DNA of 64,000 nucleotides from Candidatus Aminicenantota bacterium (lineage in GTDB: Bacteria > Acidobacteriota > Aminicenantia > Aminicenantales > Aminicenantaceae), in contig JAUVXM010000002.1 of the NCBI GenBank assembly GCA_030603565.1, positions 1 through 64,000 on the forward strand. Direction: 5' to 3'. Positions 44,503-52,276 of the stretch are shown in pieces. The translations under genes and the position numbers were made by a program. Within the stretch, counting starts at the first letter, position 1, and every line of letters begins with the position of its first letter. The notes beneath the pieces were generated by a model, which saw nothing but the letters and a program-made list of their open reading frames with translations, was not told the origin of the DNA and did no database searches.

Positions 44503-44970
44503 ATGCGGATTACTGATTATTTAAACAAAGAGTGCATTAAAATACCCCTATCTAAAACAACCAAAAAGGAAATAATAGAAGAACTATTAGAGCTCATCCT
44601 ATCAGTTAATCCCGAAATTGACAAAGAAAAAGCATTCCACTGCCTTATTGAACGTGAAAAAGTAGAGACAACCGCCATAGGAGACTATGTAGCGATTCCC
44701 CATGCGAGAATAAAAAACCTGGCAAAGATTTATCTCGCTTTTGGATTATCTGAAAACGGTATCGATTGTCACTCGATAGACGGCGAATGCGTTAAGCTTT
44801 TTTTCCTGATCCTTTTTCCTGAAGAGGAGATCAATGCTCAATTAAAGTTCCTAGCCCGTATTTCCCGCCTCCTTAAGGATAAAAACCTCCGTACTAAACT
44901 ATTTAAGTGTAAAGACCATGAAAAAGTAATAGATGCCTTTAAACAATACGAAGAGCATCATTTCCAATGA
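44503..44970 (+). CDS. PTS EIIA (fructose/nitrogen type) domain protein
   Basis: A 155-residue stand-alone EIIA type 2 domain. The phospho-accepting His is in YVAIPHARIKN (about residue 66). Other family marks are LIEREKVETTAIGDYVAIPH and FFLILFPEEEINAQLKFLAR. No EIIB, EIIC or HPr gene lies nearby, so it is not a sugar permease part. With two CPA2 antiporters upstream it probably acts as a regulator of ion transport, as EIIA-Ntr does for K+ transport in other bacteria. The analogy is inference. Confidence 0.88.
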   Translation: MRITDYLNKECIKIPLSKTTKKEIIEELLELILSVNPEIDKEKAFHCLIEREKVETTAIGDYVAIPHARIKNLAKIYLAFGLSENGIDCHSIDGECVKLFFLILFPEEEINAQLKFLARISRLLKDKNLRTKLFKCKDHEKVIDAFKQYEEHHFQ

Positions 44971-44986
44971 TCGGCAGGACAGTAAT

Positions 44987-45316
44987 ATGAAACTTGTAAT
45001 AATTTTCCTCAATCAAATCGAATACCTGGACGATCTGCTTGCTGCATTTCTTGAAATAGGAGTGCCCGGTGCTACAGTTTTAGATTCAGTCGGAATGTGG
45101 CATGTCATAAGCCATGATATTCCTATATTCGCAGGATTAAGAGACGCTTTTGCCGGAAGCAGTCCAACTAATAAAACAATCCTGATTGTAACTCAAGAAG
45201 ATCGAATCGACCAAATAGATGAAGTATTACAGGATATCACAGGATATCCGGATGAAACAGGCATAGCAAAGATGGTTTCTCTGCCGGTCGATAAATTGTT
45301 CGGTTTTAAGTTTTGA
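44987..45316 (+). CDS. PII-like small regulatory protein
   Basis: A 109-residue protein from ATG 44987 (MKLVIIFLNQIEYLDDLLAA). The longer track start at 44933 overlaps the EIIA gene. The ferredoxin-like pattern (KLVIIFLNQIEYLDDLLAAF, IGVPGATVLDSVGM, KTILIVTQEDRIDQIDEVLQ) fits the PII superfamily (GlnB-like trimers) without the usual T-loop tyrosine segment. It is the last gene of the antiporter operon and could bind a nucleotide to gate the antiporters. The ligand is unknown. Confidence 0.7.
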   Translation: MKLVIIFLNQIEYLDDLLAAFLEIGVPGATVLDSVGMWHVISHDIPIFAGLRDAFAGSSPTNKTILIVTQEDRIDQIDEVLQDITGYPDETGIAKMVSLPVDKLFGFKF

Positions 45317-45363
45317 GAAACTCAAGCTATTTGATTTAAAATAGGCATACAAAGGAGACAAAT

Positions 45364-46185
45364 ATGAAATATTTTAAGATGAGATTTTTTATGTTAGGCA
45401 TTTGTTTTGGATTGATGCTTGGCACTGCCAATATTAATGCTCTGGAAGCTGAAGGAGAGCAAGCAAAAGATGGGATCAATGTAACAATATTGTATGACAA
45501 TTATATCCATACAGAAGGGACAAAGGCAGATTGGGGATTCTCCTGCCTTATCGAAGGCACAGAAAAAACCATTCTCTTTGACACAGGGACAAAACCTGAT
45601 ATTCTCTGGCACAATATAAAAAAACTCAACATCGATATCAATAAAGTTGAGCAGATCGTGATCTCTCATGAGCATGGGGACCATTTCGGAGGCCTATTTT
45701 CATTTCTTGAAAAAAAGACCGATGCCCCTGTCTATATCCCGGCATCATTTTCTGATGCCTTTGTAAAGAGGACAGAAAAAGCCGGAGGAAAAGTTGTCAA
45801 GGTCACAGAACCTGTGGAATTATGCAAAAACGTTTACCTGACCGGTGAGATGGGAACCGGCATCATTGAACAATCACTGATATTTGATACCAGCAAAGGG
45901 CTGGTTGTCATAACAGGCTGCGCTCATCCCGGAGTGACAGAGATCGTCAACAAAGCACGCGAGATTCTAAACAAAGATGTTTATTTTGTTTTGGGCGGCT
46001 TCCATCTGATGCAAAAATCTCAGGCCCAGGTACAGGCTATTATCAAACAATTCGAAGCAGCAGGAGTAGTCAAATGCGGGGCCACCCACTGCACCGGCGA
46101 CAAACAGATCGAGTGGTTTAAAGAGGCTTATGGCGATAATTATGTCTCAATGGGGGTCGGGAAAATAATAAAAATCATCGAGTAA
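45364..46185 (+). CDS. Exported metallo-beta-lactamase-fold hydrolase
   Basis: A 273-residue protein with a signal peptide (FFMLGICFGLMLGTANINALEA) and an MBL fold. Metal ligands are SHEHGDHFGG (HxHxDH-type, about 99-106), TGCAHPGV (third His) and VLGGFHLM (final His). Architecture and the KWGFSCLIEG-like start resemble the COG1237 family (methanopterin-type synthase homologues). It is 47 bp after the antiporter operon, with AAGGAG before the ATG, so it may be co-transcribed. Substrate unknown. Confidence 0.82.
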   Translation: MKYFKMRFFMLGICFGLMLGTANINALEAEGEQAKDGINVTILYDNYIHTEGTKADWGFSCLIEGTEKTILFDTGTKPDILWHNIKKLNIDINKVEQIVISHEHGDHFGGLFSFLEKKTDAPVYIPASFSDAFVKRTEKAGGKVVKVTEPVELCKNVYLTGEMGTGIIEQSLIFDTSKGLVVITGCAHPGVTEIVNKAREILNKDVYFVLGGFHLMQKSQAQVQAIIKQFEAAGVVKCGATHCTGDKQIEWFKEAYGDNYVSMGVGKIIKIIE

Positions 46186-46335
46186 ATAACACCCGGCAGT
46201 TACGCGTTGCAGCAATAAGAGCATCCAGGTCAATAACCTTAACGTCCTCAATAGATAGAGGAAGCAGGGGAGATGCTTCCTGCAAATGAAAAACTATATA
46301 CTGATTGACGAAATAGCTTTATTCTTATATTATTA
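46186..46335 (-). pseudogene. Possible VapC/PIN remnant on the minus strand
   Basis: Read on the minus strand, one frame gives LSIEDVKVIDLDALIAATRN. This resembles the C-terminal PIN segment (xxDALIAATA...) of VapC-type toxins. The context has no intact gene and no start, so it would be a remnant. Support is a single short match from memory. Confidence 0.3.
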
Positions 46336-46359
46336 ATGACAATTGAGGGTGGAAAGGCA

Positions 46360-46851
46360 ATGCTGAAAGAAAAATTTAAAGAACTTCAAGACAAACTCTT
46401 AGAGGAAACCAAATCTTTTTATAGGGACCGGCTTGTCTCTTTTATCGTCTATGGTTCAGTTGCCAGAGAAACATTTCGATTTAATTCTGATATCGATCTC
46501 TTGATAATCGCCAGAAATCTTCCTAAAGGAAGAATGAAGAGAGTCACCCAATTTTCGACCGTCGAAGACCGGGTCGAGCCTTTTTTAGAGTGCCTTAAAA
46601 AGGAAGGAATCAACACCTTTGTCTCGGCTATTTTTAAAACTCCTCAGGAAGTTGAAAGGGGAAGCCTTCTCTTTCTCGATATGGTGGAGGATGCCCGTAT
46701 TCTTTATGATAAGAATAAATTCTTCACGAAATGGCTTGAAAAGTTCCGAAGCAGACTAAGAGAGCTGGGCGCAAAGAGAGTGTGGAAAGGAAATATGTGG
46801 TACTGGGTATTGAAACCGGATTATCAGCCGGGTGAGGTCATTGAATTATGA
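46360..46851 (+). CDS. MNT-family nucleotidyltransferase (antitoxin candidate)
   Basis: A protein of about 163 residues. I prefer the ATG at 46360 because GGGTGG lies just before it; the track start is at 46336. The nucleotidyltransferase core GSVARETFRFNSDIDLLII has the GSxAR...DxD signature of MNT domains. It overlaps the HEPN gene by 4 bp. In type VII systems MntA-like enzymes modify and inactivate HepT-like HEPN toxins. Length is somewhat longer than the minimal MntA (about 100-140 residues). Confidence 0.82.
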   Translation: MLKEKFKELQDKLLEETKSFYRDRLVSFIVYGSVARETFRFNSDIDLLIIARNLPKGRMKRVTQFSTVEDRVEPFLECLKKEGINTFVSAIFKTPQEVERGSLLFLDMVEDARILYDKNKFFTKWLEKFRSRLRELGAKRVWKGNMWYWVLKPDYQPGEVIEL

Positions 46852-47252
46852 ATACCAAGAGCCTTGCGGAGAGTTATCTGAAAAAAGCTTTAGACAGGCT
46901 GGATATTTTGGACCTGCTTTTTAAGAAAGGCGCTTTTTCTGATGTTATAAGAGAATCCCAGGAAATAGTCGAACTGTCACTTAAAGGTATGCTGCGGTTT
47001 GTAGGAGTGGAGCCTCCAAAAATTCATGATGTTGGTAGCCTTCTCCTTGAGCACAACAATAAATTTCCCAAGGATATCTCAAAACAATTAAACAAGCTTG
47101 CTGATGTTTCAAAAAGGCTCAGGAAAGAAAGGGAATTGGCTTTTTACGGAGACATTGATTTTATACCAACAGAAGAGTATACAAAAGAAGATGCAAAAGA
47201 AGCCATCAGAGATACTCGGTTAATTGTCGAAACAGCAAGAAAATTACTGTAA
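46848..47252 (+). CDS. HEPN-domain protein paired with MNT
   Basis: A 134-residue helical protein of the HEPN group, with ESYLKKALDRLDILDLLFKK at the start and SQEIVELSLKGMLRFVGVEPPKIHDVG in the middle. The expected R-x4-6-H nuclease motif is not clean. The position reads RLRKERELAFYGD, where the histidine is replaced. This suits the subgroup of HEPN proteins with an AFYGD motif that may not be nucleases. It begins within the last 4 bp of the nucleotidyltransferase gene. It could be a toxin or a sensor subunit. Confidence 0.78.
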   Translation: MNTKSLAESYLKKALDRLDILDLLFKKGAFSDVIRESQEIVELSLKGMLRFVGVEPPKIHDVGSLLLEHNNKFPKDISKQLNKLADVSKRLRKERELAFYGDIDFIPTEEYTKEDAKEAIRDTRLIVETARKLL

Positions 47253-47260
47253 AACTGCCG

Positions 47261-48556
47261 CTACTTTCTGTGACCTGCTATTTTTTTGATCCCATCCAGA
47301 AGCATATCCACTTCTTTATGGGTGATATATATATGAGTTGAGACCCGGCAGCCGTATGTGCCTTTTTTACTGCTCCCTACAGTGCGTATCACAATATTAT
47401 ATTTCTGTCTGACAAATTCCACAATATCCTTTGGTTCGACTCCTTTGATTGAAAAAGCTGTTAAGCCGCCGCTTATATAGGGATCCTGAGAAGTGTGCAG
47501 TTTTGCTCCCGGAATCTTTTTCAATTCCTGTTTAAAATGTCCGGCCAAAGACTTTATTCTTTTCTCGATCCGTGCTTTGCCAATATAGTTCTGAAAGTTG
47601 ACCGCCTCACCCAACGCAATACCAAGCGCATCAGCTCTTTGTCCTAGTGTTTCATATTTCCGGGCACTTTTGCTGCTCCAACCAGAGGTGACGATCGAAG
47701 GCCAGAGCCTGTCTTGAACTTCTTTGCGTACATAAAACACGCCAACTCCGGTGGGCGCTCCCAGCCATTTATAAGGGCTTGTAGCAAAAAAATCGATTCC
47801 CAGCTCCTTCATATCCAAGTCCAGCATCCCGATCCCATGGGCACTGTCAGCTACAACTAAAAGGCCTTTTTCATGAGCCATTTTGCTCAGCTCTTTAAGG
47901 GGAGATATCAGGCCGGAAATATACACTGTATGGCTGACACTTATTACCTTAGTTTTTGGGCTTATCGCTTTTCTAAATCCGTCGACAAATTCATCAACGC
48001 TTTTGGGAGGGAGCCCGATGGGAACTTCTTTTATGTTAATACCGAAGCGCTCTTCCTTGATCTTCCAGGGATGAGTTCCTCCGGGATGCTCCATGGTCGA
48101 AATCAAAACCTCATCTCCCTCTTTCATATCCAACCCATTGGCTACAAAATTCATGCCTTCTGTTGTGTTATGGACAATCGCTACTTCATCTGTAGAGGCA
48201 TTGATAAACTCTGCCACTTTGGAGCGCACCTCTTCTTTTTTGCGGGGTAAATAAGTATAAGCATCGACCGGGCTAGTAGCCTGCACTTTAAATGCTTTCA
48301 TAAGAGTATTAAACACCGGTTTAGGCATGGGGCCGACTGTTCCGTTATTCATCATTATAAGCCCGTCCTGGAATAAGAATTTATCTCTTATAGCATCCCA
48401 GTACACACCGTCAGGCGCTTCATCTTTGACATACTTCTGGTTTAAGGTTTTTATGCCCTGGTATATAGAAGCGTTCAATTTATCCAAAGCAGTTACAGAT
48501 AAAGCAGAACCTGCAACCATATACTTAACAAAGGCTCTTCTTGTAAGATTTTCCAT
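47261..48556 (-). CDS. Class V aminotransferase (isopenicillin-N-epimerase-like), Tat-exported
   Basis: A 431-residue PLP enzyme of fold type I. The N-terminus TRRAFVKYMVAGSALSVTAL is a twin-arginine leader, so it acts outside the cytoplasm. Motifs are TEGMNFVANGLDM, the PLP aspartate region VVADSAHGIGMLDLD, and SPYKWLGAPTGVGVFYV with the PLP-lysine. Class V family members act as cysteine desulfurases, epimerases or kynureninases. The exact reaction is not clear. It follows the DUF362 gene by 13 bp, so the two are one unit. Confidence 0.85.
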   Translation of the reverse strand: MENLTRRAFVKYMVAGSALSVTALDKLNASIYQGIKTLNQKYVKDEAPDGVYWDAIRDKFLFQDGLIMMNNGTVGPMPKPVFNTLMKAFKVQATSPVDAYTYLPRKKEEVRSKVAEFINASTDEVAIVHNTTEGMNFVANGLDMKEGDEVLISTMEHPGGTHPWKIKEERFGINIKEVPIGLPPKSVDEFVDGFRKAISPKTKVISVSHTVYISGLISPLKELSKMAHEKGLLVVADSAHGIGMLDLDMKELGIDFFATSPYKWLGAPTGVGVFYVRKEVQDRLWPSIVTSGWSSKSARKYETLGQRADALGIALGEAVNFQNYIGKARIEKRIKSLAGHFKQELKKIPGAKLHTSQDPYISGGLTAFSIKGVEPKDIVEFVRQKYNIVIRTVGSSKKGTYGCRVSTHIYITHKEVDMLLDGIKKIAGHRK

Positions 48557-48569
48557 TAAAGTCTCCTTA

Positions 48570-49526
48570 TTAGACTTTTACTTCTTTTATTTTTATTTTT
48601 TTCAGAGCCATATTGCCCAAGCCGCATTTATGAGCATGGGTTATTTGAGTACAGTCTTCAGCTTTGACATCCCAAAGGGTTGTACAAAAAGAATCCACGG
48701 CAACCCGGTCAACCCCGGCAATTACTTTTTGCGGTTTATTAAGCTCGCCCGGCCCCATCGGTCCGTTTGTTATGATAAATTCTGTAGCATCTACTACACA
48801 AAGGTCAGGTTTAACAGCTCTGTTTAAATCAACAATACAGTAGTCCAGGTGTCGTATGGCATTTACATCAGTCGTCCAGTTTTCTTTATGAAAATTCGAG
48901 CGGTTATGAGTGGGAAAGTTAATACCCATGAGATTTTTCATAGTGCCGGTAAATTTGTTCCCGGCATGGTCTTTTGTAATGGGCATGTCAATAAAAACAT
49001 CATTATTATAGAGTTCTTTTATTATCATGGCATCTTTAATAGCCGTGCCGTCAGGTATCTTTACCTGCTTGAAGAGGGCTTCTTCCCGTTCGACCAACTT
49101 CAAGTTTGCACCTTCCGCTTTCAGAGCCTTTGTCATTCCGGTTGATTCCCAGTTTTTTTCACCAAGCCATGACAGAACATTCACTTCTGCGGCCCCAGCC
49201 TTTTTACACATCCGGATCACTGCCCGCACGATCTCCCGCTTAGTAAAAGTCCCCGGATGCCATCTCTGGACATTAGGCAACAGTGCCACTTTGGAGCCTT
49301 TAGATACGATCTTGTCCATCCCGCCCAATAATTCAACCGCTTTAAAGGTGCTTTTATAATAATCAGCACCGCTTACTACGGTTAAATCCGCAAGCTGTCC
49401 TTCAAAAAAATAAGTACTGCCGACTCCAGGTCTGCTCTGAGCAATAAGGCTTCCTCCTATTGCCGCAGTCAAACCAAACTGCGCACTTTGTTTAAAAAAT
49501 TCTCTCCGCCCAATTTTTTTTGTCAT
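48570..49526 (-). CDS. DUF362 protein with Tat leader
   Basis: A 318-residue protein. The N-terminus GRREFFKQSAQFGLTAAIGG is a twin-arginine signal. The DUF362 domain covers residues 50-300 (KVALLPNVQRWHPGTFTKRE, FIDMPITKDHAGNKFTGTMK, NLMGINFPTHNR). The Cys-rich ferredoxin part seen in some members is absent. Function of the family is not settled. The gene starts beside a dispersed repeat and precedes the exported aminotransferase, which suggests a common periplasmic pathway. Confidence 0.85.
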   Translation of the reverse strand: MTKKIGRREFFKQSAQFGLTAAIGGSLIAQSRPGVGSTYFFEGQLADLTVVSGADYYKSTFKAVELLGGMDKIVSKGSKVALLPNVQRWHPGTFTKREIVRAVIRMCKKAGAAEVNVLSWLGEKNWESTGMTKALKAEGANLKLVEREEALFKQVKIPDGTAIKDAMIIKELYNNDVFIDMPITKDHAGNKFTGTMKNLMGINFPTHNRSNFHKENWTTDVNAIRHLDYCIVDLNRAVKPDLCVVDATEFIITNGPMGPGELNKPQKVIAGVDRVAVDSFCTTLWDVKAEDCTQITHAHKCGLGNMALKKIKIKEVKV

Positions 49527-49538
49527 AATTCCCTCCTA

Positions 49539-49583
49539 ACCTGAACTATTCATAAAACTCAACTCGTGAATAATTTAGGCTAA
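49539..49583. repeat. Dispersed repeat end, copy 3
   Basis: TAACCTGAACTATTCATAAAA followed by CTCGTGAATAATTTAGG. It matches the left end of the 30.5 kb element and also carries the related CTCGTGAATAATYYAGG element. It lies immediately upstream of the DUF362 ribosome-binding site (GGAGG at about 49531-49535). Confidence 0.7.
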
Positions 49584-49640
49584 TAATTCTTCTGTTATAA
49601 TATATGTAAAAATAGTACAACAGAAAATAAAAAAGTTCAA

Positions 49641-50495
49641 TCAAGCTGACGATTTACTTTTCCTTTTGAGAATGATACTTCCCTCCTCGACTCCGATATC
49701 ACGAGCAATAACATGGCATTTGGCTTTTAAAAGAAAAAAAACCGGGAGGTTTTCATCTGAAAGCCCTTCGTAATTGCCCTGCCCTTTGCTGATAATAAGG
49801 TCAGCTGTCCGCAAAATATCTAAAAATTCCGGATCACACATTCCAAGTATAGTACCGGGACCATCACATCCGGAGGAGATTATCTCAGCAGTTTTATCAA
49901 TTCCCGCCGCTACAGCATCTTCGTAGACCGCATCATTTATTATAGGCTTTTCCCGGACAACATAAGTAACCGGCTTCCGCATCTCTTCAATAAGGATCCG
50001 GTCAAACACAGTCTCCCCGGCATTATCACCAAGATAGATAATCTTCTCTGCACTTTCCAAAGCAAGCCTGAATTCCTGGTAATCATCTATAGTCAAGCCG
50101 CCGGCAAGAATCTCTCTTACATCCTTTTCCAGATCGAATTTCTCTGCTATACCAAAATCAATAATATTTCCGGCAATTGCCAGCTTTGCAGCAGTCAGGA
50201 GAGAATCATCTGAATTCGCGACTATTTTTTTAAACTCGGGATATAGAGTAAGCGCCTGTTTAGTGCATTTATTTTTTAGTTCATAATAAGGGTCCTCAAC
50301 TCCTGTATATTCAGCAATGATCCGGTATATTTCCCGCCCAATCTCAGGCGGGGTTACCCCAAATGCCACTCCGGAAAGATAAGAGCTTAAAGCAGACAAT
50401 ATTTTCCAGATCTCTCTCTCATCCGTCAGTATCATCCGGGAAGTTTTTAGCGCCTGTGTGAAAAAACAGGGATAACAGTCCAAATATGCGCGCAT
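49641..50495 (-). CDS. DUF89 damage-control phosphatase family protein
   Basis: A 284-residue cytosolic protein. The start DCYPCFFTQALKTSRM has the CxxC-like pair of the prokaryotic DUF89 class. The metal/phosphate motif LGDNAGETVFDRILIEEM and the later KGQGNYEGLSDEN are diagnostic. DUF89 enzymes dephosphorylate damaged sugar-phosphate or cofactor metabolites using a divalent metal. It follows the Nudix gene by 11 bp, and both fit a metabolite-repair or house-cleaning unit. Confidence 0.87.
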   Translation of the reverse strand: MRAYLDCYPCFFTQALKTSRMILTDEREIWKILSALSSYLSGVAFGVTPPEIGREIYRIIAEYTGVEDPYYELKNKCTKQALTLYPEFKKIVANSDDSLLTAAKLAIAGNIIDFGIAEKFDLEKDVREILAGGLTIDDYQEFRLALESAEKIIYLGDNAGETVFDRILIEEMRKPVTYVVREKPIINDAVYEDAVAAGIDKTAEIISSGCDGPGTILGMCDPEFLDILRTADLIISKGQGNYEGLSDENLPVFFLLKAKCHVIARDIGVEEGSIILKRKSKSSA

Positions 50496-50506
50496 ATGTC
50501 CTCTCC

Positions 50507-51001
50507 TTATCTTTGGCTATCCTTGATCATTTCCCGGTGGCTGCGAAATGCGATCTCCGGCAGGCTGTCCGGAGGGAAATAGCCGGCAGCCATAGAATCT
50601 GAACCGGGCTGCAGGTTTCCCCGGACTTCCATACGGTATCCAATAATTATTACTCGCTTATACAGGGATGACTCCTGAGAATACACTCCGATCAATTCAG
50701 AGATATTCCCATCCAGACCAGTTTCTTCCTTAAGTTCCCTGAGGCAGCCTTGCTGCGGATTTTCATCGATCTCTATAAAACCGGATGGCAAGCCCCATTT
50801 CCCTTTTCCCGGTTCTACTCCTCTTTGGACAAGAAGGATATCGCCTCGTTCATTCTGGACAAAAGCAGCTGAACAGGGCAAAGGATTTTCATAATGAATC
50901 CATCCGCAGGCAGAGCAGACCTGTCTTTTTCTGCCTTCAATACTCTTGTCCAGCATTTCACTGCTGCATAAGGGACAATACTTAAACAAAGAATTATTCA
51001 T
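50507..51001 (-). CDS. Nudix hydrolase with zinc ribbon (NudC-like N-terminus)
   Basis: A 164-residue protein. The N-terminal CPLCSSEML...CSACG is a four-Cys zinc ribbon. The Nudix box GFIEIDENPQQGCLREL followed by KEETGL is intact. Closest in form to the zinc-ribbon ADP-ribose/NADH pyrophosphatase group. The ATG and first codons (MNNS) lie within a dispersed repeat end. It is the first gene of the Nudix-DUF89 pair. Confidence 0.87.
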   Translation of the reverse strand: MNNSLFKYCPLCSSEMLDKSIEGRKRQVCSACGWIHYENPLPCSAAFVQNERGDILLVQRGVEPGKGKWGLPSGFIEIDENPQQGCLRELKEETGLDGNISELIGVYSQESSLYKRVIIIGYRMEVRGNLQPGSDSMAAGYFPPDSLPEIAFRSHREMIKDSQR

Positions 51002-51020
51002 AATAGATGTCGATATGTAT
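50991..51020. repeat. Dispersed repeat end, copy 4
   Basis: GAATTATTCATAATAGATGTCGATATGTAT resembles the left end of the family (GAACTATTCATAAGAAATGTCGAT). It spans the start codon of the Nudix gene. Confidence 0.6.
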
Positions 51021-51181
51021 AATATAAAGTAAAATGCAAATTGTAAATTGTTTCATTGCTTCATTGTTAAAATTCATTAACCGGAAAATAGTAAATAGGG
51101 AGACTGGATACGTATTTTTGGGGATGTCCTGGTATTTGTCCCGGGAAATTGGATATAATAAATTTAGTCGGAGGAAAAGAT

Positions 51182-51244
51182 ATGATAGATACAGACAACC
51201 TGACAAAGCTTTCTCCCTACGATTCTCTAGTTTCGATTCTCTAG
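51182..51244 (+). CDS. Very short ORF with strong ribosome-binding site, probably a gene fragment
   Basis: GGAGG lies 7 nt before an ATG that opens a 20-codon frame (MIDTDNLTKLSPYDSLVSIL). Its end runs through a 14-bp tandem duplication, CGATTCTCTAGTTT twice. Without the duplication the frame would read YDSLVWLF and stop. It may be a small peptide or the start of a deleted gene. The rest of 51021-51360 shows no other supported gene. Confidence 0.3.
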   Translation: MIDTDNLTKLSPYDSLVSIL

Positions 51245-51360
51245 TTTGGCTGTTCTAACTTGTTTATTTCAATGAAGTAAGTTCCAATTTTCTTTCCGAT
51301 AATTGCCTTAAATGAGAATTTCTACCTGCAAAATCGTCTATCTAAGAAAAGGAGGATATT

Positions 51361-52134
51361 ATGGCTCGTGCTAAACTCTATTACATCCCCGGAATTGTCT
51401 GGCACATTACCCAACGATGCCACAACAAAGATTTTCTTCTGAAATTTTCAAGAGACCGCAAAAATTGGCTCTATTGGCTGTTTCAAGCAAAAAAGAGGTA
51501 TGGACTGCATATCTTGAACTATGCAGTCACTTCAAACCATATTCACCTTCTCGTCTATGATGACGGCAAAAGAGACGTAATTCCCAGATCTATTCAATTA
51601 ACAGCGAGCCGAACGGCCAGAGAATACAATCAAAGGAAAGGCCGCAGAGGTGCTTTCTGGGAGGACCACTATCATGCCACTGCAGTAGAAACAGGTGATC
51701 ACTTGAATTGGTGCATGGTGTACATTGATTTAAATATGGTGCGGGCAGGGGTAGTAAAGCATCCGGCCGATTGGCCCTTCTGTGGATATAATGAGATCAA
51801 AAGCAGCCCGCAAAGATATAAACTAATCGATACCAAAAAATTAATGAGATTATTGCATATAGATAGTCAACAGAGACTGAAAGAATTCTACAAGAAATGG
51901 ATAGAATCTGCACTAATATCCAAAGGCATCAAGAGGGAAAGCCGATGGACGGAAAGTATTGCTGTAGGGAATAAGGATTTTGTTGAAGCAATAAAAACCA
52001 GACTCGGAATTAAGGCGAATTATAGAGAAATCAAAGAAGCGAATGGAACCTTTGTTTTACAAAATCAAAGAAATCCTTACAGGTCGAATTTTCCTACCAA
52101 AATGGGCCATTTAAAAGGGACAGCAGGGGATTAA
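51361..52134 (+). CDS. REP-associated Y1 transposase (RAYT/TnpA_REP)
   Basis: A 257-residue HUH-superfamily single-strand nuclease related to IS200/IS605 transposases. The N-terminal YYIPGIVWHITQRCHN and the HUH motif SNHIHLLV (about residues 59-66) are typical. The following TAREYNQRKGRRGAFWEDHYHA region holds the expected conserved tyrosine. A C-terminal extension of about 100 residues is common in this group. RAYTs mobilise or maintain REP hairpins, and hairpin repeats are present in this window (for example at 63.2 kb). AAAGGAGG directly before the ATG. Confidence 0.9.
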   Translation: MARAKLYYIPGIVWHITQRCHNKDFLLKFSRDRKNWLYWLFQAKKRYGLHILNYAVTSNHIHLLVYDDGKRDVIPRSIQLTASRTAREYNQRKGRRGAFWEDHYHATAVETGDHLNWCMVYIDLNMVRAGVVKHPADWPFCGYNEIKSSPQRYKLIDTKKLMRLLHIDSQQRLKEFYKKWIESALISKGIKRESRWTESIAVGNKDFVEAIKTRLGIKANYREIKEANGTFVLQNQRNPYRSNFPTKMGHLKGTAGD

Positions 52135-52196
52135 TTTTGACTATCTCTATTGTAATCTATAGGTTGGCGTAGCCTAACTGCAATTTCAATTTCAAT

Positions 52197-52247
52197 TTCC
52201 AATTATCCATTATCCATTATCCATTCTCTATTTTCTATTCTCTGCCT
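52197..52247. repeat. Low-complexity ATTATCC tandem repeat
   Basis: Three ATTATCC units followed by decaying TTCTATT-type units downstream of the transposase. Such decayed tails are common behind mobile genes. No coding function. Confidence 0.6.
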
Positions 52248-52276
52248 TCCTTCACATTTTACCGCAGTTTAAATTT

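Noticed and set aside
52197-52247. CRISPR-like short repeats
   Set aside because: The ATTATCC units are directly tandem without spacers. It is low-complexity DNA.
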